From: Affinundibacterium fentianense
Lineage (GTDB): Bacteria > Pseudomonadota > Gammaproteobacteria > Burkholderiales > Burkholderiaceae_D
DNA length: 64,000 bases
Assembly (NCBI RefSeq): GCF_018139545.1
Contig: NZ_JAGSPJ010000001.1
Span: 860,664 to 924,663 of the forward strand
Direction: 5' to 3'
Positions 60,477 to 64,000 of this stretch are shown here, one piece after another. The notes beneath the pieces are model-generated. The model did not search any database. It had not been told where the DNA came from and saw nothing but the letters and a program-made list of their open reading frames with translations. The translations under genes and the position numbers were made by a program. The first letter of the stretch is position 1. Each line of letters begins with the position of its first letter.

Positions 60477-60923
60477 TCAGTTGTATAGTGCCTCGTAATA
60501 GGCATTGCCAAAATTTTCAAATCGATCTGTTTGTCCGTCATACGGAAGGTCGGTATCACCTGATTTAATACGTCTTTCCGATTCGCAAAATGTTTCACAA
60601 CGGGCGATATAGGGCGCGTAGCGATTTCTGGGCTGATAATTTTCCAAAAAGCACTCTATGGCTAATTCTTCGTTGAATGCACTTAAAATGACCTCGTTGA
60701 ACTCTCCCATATCCCAGTAACCAATCACATATTTCCTTAACTCCCCAAAGTCTTTTTCGCATTCATATTTGCAGGATGGGCAGCCGTTTTTCGTGAATTC
60801 GTCTTCGGTTACGGTGTTGTAATGGTCGTTCCATTCGTCTTCGGTCAACCTACAAGTTTCAATGAATTCAAATGCACTAAGCCAGAGATCAAAATCAAAG
60901 TCGTCATTATTTTCAGTGTTCAT
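60477..60923 (-). CDS. Hypothetical acidic protein, 148 aa
   Basis: Strongly acidic from the start (NTENNDDFDFDLWLSAFEFIETCRLTEDEWNDHYN). One pair of cysteines occurs in NGCPSCKYECEKDFG, which might bind a metal. Charge and size resemble DNA-mimic antirestriction proteins, but no family motif was found. GAGGAGAAATAA precedes the ATG, a strong site. Confidence 0.6.
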   Translation of the reverse strand: MNTENNDDFDFDLWLSAFEFIETCRLTEDEWNDHYNTVTEDEFTKNGCPSCKYECEKDFGELRKYVIGYWDMGEFNEVILSAFNEELAIECFLENYQPRNRYAPYIARCETFCESERRIKSGDTDLPYDGQTDRFENFGNAYYEALYN

Positions 60924-60984
60924 TTATTTCTCCTCGTCGTTAAAAAGTAGAGTCATGATATTCCGTTGTTTGCTTGATTCACAC

Positions 60985-61197
60985 GGTACGTTTTCCAAAA
61001 CGTGCGACTCGGTTTTTCTCTCTTCTTATTCAAGAATTGTTGAGCATATTAATGGAGCCATACAGAAATTGAATCGGCATGTTTTGCAAAACGTGCGTCT
61101 CGGTCATCCTCTTGTATTATCAAAATTCGCCGCAAAGCGAAGCGTATCTAATCGTGCGAAAAATTGAGTCCGCATGTTTTGCAAAACGTGCGTCCCT
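60985..61197. repeat. Three direct repeats of a GTTTTGCAAAAC palindrome
   Basis: Units at 60985-61012, 61076-61103 and 61171-61197 share TGTTTTGCAAAACGTGCG (first copy CGTTTTCCAAAACGTGCG) and a preceding AAATTGA-TC. The cores start 91 and 95 bases apart. Each core is a palindrome. The repeats lie between two divergent genes (60923 minus, 61241 plus). Operators for one DNA-binding protein or iterons are both possible. Confidence 0.6.
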
Positions 61198-61240
61198 GCT
61201 ATAGTTTCGCAAAAATGTATCGATCAGAAAAAAGGCAAGC

Positions 61241-61957
61241 ATGGTAAAGACAAGCTCAAAGGTTGGCGGAAAATTGGTAGGAGTCAAAAGGTTGAAAGTG
61301 GATACTTGGTTCGCGGCGGTTATGCAGGCAAGTCAACAAACTAAGATTGAACCGCTCGTCGAATTTCTGTCAATAAACGGACTCAATACGAATCGTGATA
61401 AGTGGGATCGCTGCAAAAACTCTGAGGCTGTCCCGTTGGTGAGTTTTGTCTTGGAGGTGGATAAGGTCTTACCCGGCACAGCAAGCATTCTTCTGGCTGG
61501 TGTGGATAATCTACCAATGTGGAAGGTGTTGGATAAAGAAGAGAGTGTTTGCAAGCGAACGGTATCCAGCTTGCTTGCTGATGCGAGGCTATATCAATCT
61601 GGAAAAAACGTGGCGCAAAAATGCCATACTTTGCTTCAATATATGGTTGAGTACCAATTTGAAGAAGCATGGTGCGGTTCGCCTGTGGATTTAGATAAGT
61701 TAGTGGCTAGACCTACCAGAAATGCGATTGCCGAAAGCTGCAAGACTAAAAATTTGGATAGTCGCACTATGCTAGCAATTGTCGCCCTATGGATTCTTGC
61801 TCAATCAGGAGAGGACCAAAAGGCGATCAATTACACGGACTATTTTTTGCTGGGAATTTTGGAGCAGCCGTTGACCGAGCGATTTGGCAAGCCGATTGCA
61901 GACTTTATTCGTGAAATGTATCACGAGGCTGGGGAAATAGAACAGCTTCACACTTGA
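61241..61957 (+). CDS. Hypothetical protein, 238 aa
   Basis: Soluble and mostly helical. It begins SSKVGGKLVGVKRLKVDTWFAAVMQASQQTKIEPL, continues with LPMWKVLDKEESVCKRTVSSLLADARLYQSGK and ends in a helical region. AAGG precedes the ATG by 6 bases. I recognise no family. Three palindromic repeats lie directly upstream, so it may encode a regulator or replication protein that binds them, or simply be the regulated gene. Confidence 0.55.
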   Translation: MVKTSSKVGGKLVGVKRLKVDTWFAAVMQASQQTKIEPLVEFLSINGLNTNRDKWDRCKNSEAVPLVSFVLEVDKVLPGTASILLAGVDNLPMWKVLDKEESVCKRTVSSLLADARLYQSGKNVAQKCHTLLQYMVEYQFEEAWCGSPVDLDKLVARPTRNAIAESCKTKNLDSRTMLAIVALWILAQSGEDQKAINYTDYFLLGILEQPLTERFGKPIADFIREMYHEAGEIEQLHT

Positions 61958-62001
61958 TAAGGCTGTCTTGGCTGTTTCCCTAAACCGTTTATCAAGCTAA
62001 C

Positions 62002-62493
62002 TTAGATTTTTCCATCGCTCTCTTCATCACTATCTTTGGGTGTGCCTTTGGGCTTGAATTTTTCGCTAAATCGCTCAACCATTTCGGCAGAATTTTGGTA
62101 CTTCAAAATATTTTCAGCAAGATTTGTAATCTCTTCTGCCTGAGCGAATAGATTTCCAGCGAATGCCCTGAGCAAAAATAAGTGCGACAAATTCACACTG
62201 GAAGTTTGAGGGCTTACCTTCTTCGGCGCTGGTTTTTCTTTTTTGAGTTTAGCTTCTGGCTCCGCAGTTTGCTGCACCGAGCCAGTCAACAAAAAATCAG
62301 CGATATGGAAAATGGAATAGTAAACATTGCGTCCAATGTTTTGATGTGGAATCGGGAACTTCTTTTCTTCCCTGAGTTTGCTTTGCTGTTTTGGTGAGAT
62401 GGGGATTTCTTCCGCCAACTGCTTGGGGGTCATCACAAGTTTGCCATTGGTCTTACCTTTGAGATGTTCAATTAGTTGGTTCTGAATTTCCAT
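62002..62493 (-). CDS. Helix-turn-helix protein, possible excisionase
   Basis: 163 aa. Residues about 20-70 form a winged-helix like that of MerR/AlpA/Xis proteins: MTPKQLAEEIPISPKQQSKLREEKKFPIPHQNIGRNVYYSIFHIADFL (note the 'wing' GRNVYY). A Lys/Pro-rich linker and a C-terminal helix with an acidic tail follow. It is the last protein gene before the tRNA and attR, opposite to the integrase. Excision control is a guess based on this location. Confidence 0.6.
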   Translation of the reverse strand: MEIQNQLIEHLKGKTNGKLVMTPKQLAEEIPISPKQQSKLREEKKFPIPHQNIGRNVYYSIFHIADFLLTGSVQQTAEPEAKLKKEKPAPKKVSPQTSSVNLSHLFLLRAFAGNLFAQAEEITNLAENILKYQNSAEMVERFSEKFKPKGTPKDSDEESDGKI

Positions 62494-62524
62494 TCTCTCT
62501 CACTCATAAAACTGCTGAAAAGGT

Positions 62525-62530
62525 TATAAT
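62525..62530 (+). promoter_or_regulatory. -10 box of the element-borne tRNA gene
   Basis: TATAAT, a perfect -10 hexamer whose end is 12 bases upstream of the first tRNA base. No convincing -35 was found. The tRNA therefore probably has its own promoter. Confidence 0.6.
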
Positions 62531-62542
62531 GATGGGCTTGGG

Positions 62543-62617
62543 GTCGCCATCGCACAATGGATAGTGCAATCCCCTCCTAAGGGATAGATGCAGGTTCGAT
62601 TCCTGCTGGCGATACCA
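62543..62617 (+). tRNA. tRNA-Arg(CCU), complete, carried by the element
   Basis: 75 bases with CCA encoded. Acceptor GTCGCCA / TGGCGAT (G-U first pair), D arm GCAC...GTGC, anticodon arm ATCCC-CTCCTAA-GGGAT with anticodon CCU, T arm GCAGG-TTCGATT-CCTGC, discriminator A. It reads AGG. It differs from the split host tRNA of the same anticodon in acceptor, anticodon-stem and T-stem sequence, so it is not a copy of it. It lies about 230 bases inside attR. Confidence 0.95.
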
Positions 62618-62734
62618 TTTCATATCTAGCCAAACATCCGCAGCAAATTCCATTCGCAATACTTGTTATTTTAATCGTCAATGATATGTCTTGGCGAATT
62701 TCACTCGTCCAAACAAAATAAATTAAATTTTTTG

Positions 62735-62786
62735 GGACAAATTTGGGACAAAATGGGACACGAAATTAGGGGAAACGACGGGACTT
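62735..62786. repeat. Right arm-type integrase sites
   Basis: TGGGACAAATTTGGGACAAA at 62735-62754 is an exact copy of 37345-37364, followed by GGGAC at 62757 and 62782. All are in the same orientation as at the left end. The other bases of 62618-62845 show nothing recognisable. Confidence 0.65.
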
Positions 62787-62845
62787 AAACGGATTTAAAT
62801 GCTTGAATTTATTCAGTTTTTTATTTTTTCAAGCGTAGAATAGTT

Positions 62846-62856
62846 CGCTTAGGAGG
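62846..62856. repeat. attR core
   Basis: CGCTTAGGAGG, second copy of the 11-bp core. It is continuous with the 5' half of the split host tRNA on its right side. Confidence 0.88.
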
Positions 62857-62886
62857 CATGTGCACTATCCATTGTGCTACGGAGAG
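62846..62886 (-). pseudogene. 5' half of split tRNA-Arg(CCU)
   Basis: On the minus strand: acceptor CTCTCCG, TA, D arm GCAC...GTGC, 5' anticodon strand CATGC and loop CTCCTAA, then GCG at which host sequence ends. The element sequence that follows (AACTATTC) cannot form the missing 3' half. Transcripts from the host tRNA promoter would run into the element. The region up to 63114 holds that promoter and the uup leader, and nothing else recognised. Confidence 0.88.
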
Positions 62887-63114
62887 ACTCTTGAAATCCG
62901 TTTCAGGATTCCTACGACTTCATTACGCACTACAGATTATTAAAAACCCCAGCGAACGAAGCCCGCCATCTTACCTGAGCGACCAATAACAATCAATTGC
63001 AATCCCGCTGAAACGATGAAACTACAGGCAACTAGCGTACAATAACGCCTTTCCTCGTTTTTAACGATATTCCTCTACACGCATCGGCTCTCTTTAGCTC
63101 GACAGAAGTTTTTT

Positions 63115-64000
63115 ATGGCAGTCATCTCTCTTAGCAATGCGCAACTGGCTTTTGGTCACGTTGCCCTCCTCGATCACGCAGAATTCTCAATTGAAACCTC
63201 GGAACGCGTCGGTTTAATTGGCCGCAACGGTACGGGTAAATCCTCATTACTCAAAATCATCGCGGGCAAATTCAAACTCGATGATGGCCTGTTGGTCATG
63301 CAACAAAACATCAAAATTGCGTATGTCGAACAAGAGCCGCAATTTGACCCTGATCAAACGGTATTTGATGCGGTTGCTTCTGGCCTAGGTGATTTACCAA
63401 AGCTACTGCAAGAGTACGAGGCGATCACGGGCCAATTTGGCGGTGATAATGACGAAGCGCTGATGGAACGCATGCACGATATTCAAGTTCAACTTGATGC
63501 CGCCGACGCGTGGAGCTTGGGCAACACGGTGGAGACGACTTTAGATAAGTTGAATCTCTCCAAAGACGCCATCATGAGCACGCTGTCTGGCGGTATGAAA
63601 AAGCGCGTTGCGCTGGCCTGTGCATTGGTCAGCGCACCAGATGTTTTGTTACTTGATGAGCCCACCAACCATTTGGATTTCTCGTCAATTAAATGGCTCG
63701 AAGCCTTATTAAAAGACTTCAAAGGCAGCGTGCTGTTTATCACGCATGATCGTAGTTTCCTCGACAATGTCACGACGCGTATTATCGAACTTGATCGCGG
63801 CAAGATCACTTCTTTCCCAGGTAACTTCTCAACGTATCAAGTACGCAAAGCTGAGCAATTAGAAATAGAAGAAGTCGAAGCAGCGAAATTTGATAAATTC
63901 TTAGCGCAAGAAGAAGTCTGGATACGCAAAGGCGTCAAAGCACGTCGCGTACGCGATGAAGGTCGGGTTAAACGACTTGAACAATTACGCTTACAACGTG
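63115..64000 (+). CDS. uup: ABC-F ATPase Uup, 5' part (runs off window)
   Basis: 295 codons of an open frame from ATG 63115 to the window end. First ATPase domain: Walker A LIGRNGTGKSSLLKIIAG, signature STLSGGMKKRVALACAL, Walker B VLLLDEPTNHLDFSSIKWLE and His switch FITHDRSFL. The linker KFDKFLAQEEVWIRKGVKARRVRDEGRVKRLEQLR is that of Uup, not EttA. Uup is a cytoplasmic translation factor-like ATPase linked to ribosomes and transposon excision. It is host flanking DNA; the remaining half lies outside the window. Confidence 0.93.
   Translation, partial: MAVISLSNAQLAFGHVALLDHAEFSIETSERVGLIGRNGTGKSSLLKIIAGKFKLDDGLLVMQQNIKIAYVEQEPQFDPDQTVFDAVASGLGDLPKLLQEYEAITGQFGGDNDEALMERMHDIQVQLDAADAWSLGNTVETTLDKLNLSKDAIMSTLSGGMKKRVALACALVSAPDVLLLDEPTNHLDFSSIKWLEALLKDFKGSVLFITHDRSFLDNVTTRIIELDRGKITSFPGNFSTYQVRKAEQLEIEEVEAAKFDKFLAQEEVWIRKGVKARRVRDEGRVKRLEQLRLQR

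Larger units (their letters stand above)
37262..62856. mobile_element. 25.6-kb integrative mobilizable element in tRNA-Arg(CCU)
   Basis: Bounded by the 11-bp att repeats, with a tyrosine integrase as the first gene inside attL. It has MobQ relaxase, oriT and a MobC-like gene for mobilisation, a DUF5906-type helicase-primase, iteron-like repeats, and no type IV secretion genes, so it would need a helper conjugative element. Cargo: ArdA, HEPN-like, GIY-YIG-like, type I restriction, Phd-ParE, ABC-3C and several unknowns. It also brings a whole tRNA-Arg(CCU) gene. Integrase-proximal and distal ends share arm-type repeats, which supports both boundaries. Confidence 0.88.

Noticed and set aside
60985..61197. 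CRISPR array
   Set aside because: Only three units, spacing of about 93 bases is too long for spacers, the cores are palindromes, and no cas genes are present.
37262..62856. Prophage
   Set aside because: No capsid, tail, terminase or lysis genes; mobilisation genes and oriT show a mobilizable element.

Overview
The window looks like a chromosomal segment of a betaproteobacterium, probably Burkholderiales. This is inferred from protein style (tkt next to gap, thiL-pgpA-pncC-pyrF, maeB with a phosphotransacetylase tail, gcdH, uup) and moderate GC; an Oxalobacteraceae member such as Undibacterium would fit, but I cannot prove the genus. Two parts stand out: host DNA (1 to about 37.26 kb, and from about 62.86 kb to the end) and one foreign element (37.26-62.86 kb).

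Host left arm. It starts inside a repeat-rich DUF6600-like gene. Next is a tightly coupled minus-strand operon (4705 to 1292): a TPR-LicD transferase, an IspD-type cytidylyltransferase and a RuBisCO-like protein. I do not recognise this trio as a described pathway; a route to a CDP-activated polyol or sugar placed on a surface polymer is my inference. Then come signalling genes (Hpt-HD-GYP, a two-GAF histidine kinase overlapping tail-to-tail with a REC-HD-GYP response regulator, an IclR regulator), an S10 peptidase, a small membrane protein with an XRE regulator, lepB, gap, a GNAT and tkt. From 19.3 to 22.8 kb lies a polyamine module: a fused SpeD-SpeE enzyme, a DUF1190 lipoprotein, a YgiC/YjfC-like ATP-grasp ligase and a DUF350 membrane protein. 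It is followed by rsmE, a DUF4214-cyclophilin lipoprotein, a methyltransferase, an M4 metalloprotease, maeB, a DUF6882-like gene, thiL-pgpA-pncC, pyrF and gcdH.

Foreign element. A tRNA-Arg(CCU) gene on the minus strand between gcdH and uup is cut in its anticodon loop. Its 3' half is at 37228-37272 and its 5' half at 62846-62886, and both end in the same 11-bp sequence (attL/attR). Between them is a 25.6-kb integrative mobilizable element: a tyrosine integrase at the left end, a MobQ relaxase with an RSF1010-like oriT and a MobC-like protein, a helicase-primase of the DUF5906/P4 type, iteron-like repeats, and no mating-pair genes. Near the right end it carries its own intact but different tRNA-Arg(CCU), apparently replacing the gene it destroys. 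Cargo is mostly conflict-related: ArdA, a HEPN-like protein with an XRE regulator, a GIY-YIG-like protein, a type I restriction system with a YgjP-like metallopeptidase, a Phd-ParE toxin-antitoxin pair, and a three-gene ABC-3C system (alpha/beta-hydrolase effector, middle component, SMC-like ATPase with zinc hook). Several small genes at 59.5-62.5 kb remain unassigned.

The right host arm holds the 5' part of uup, which runs off the end of the window.
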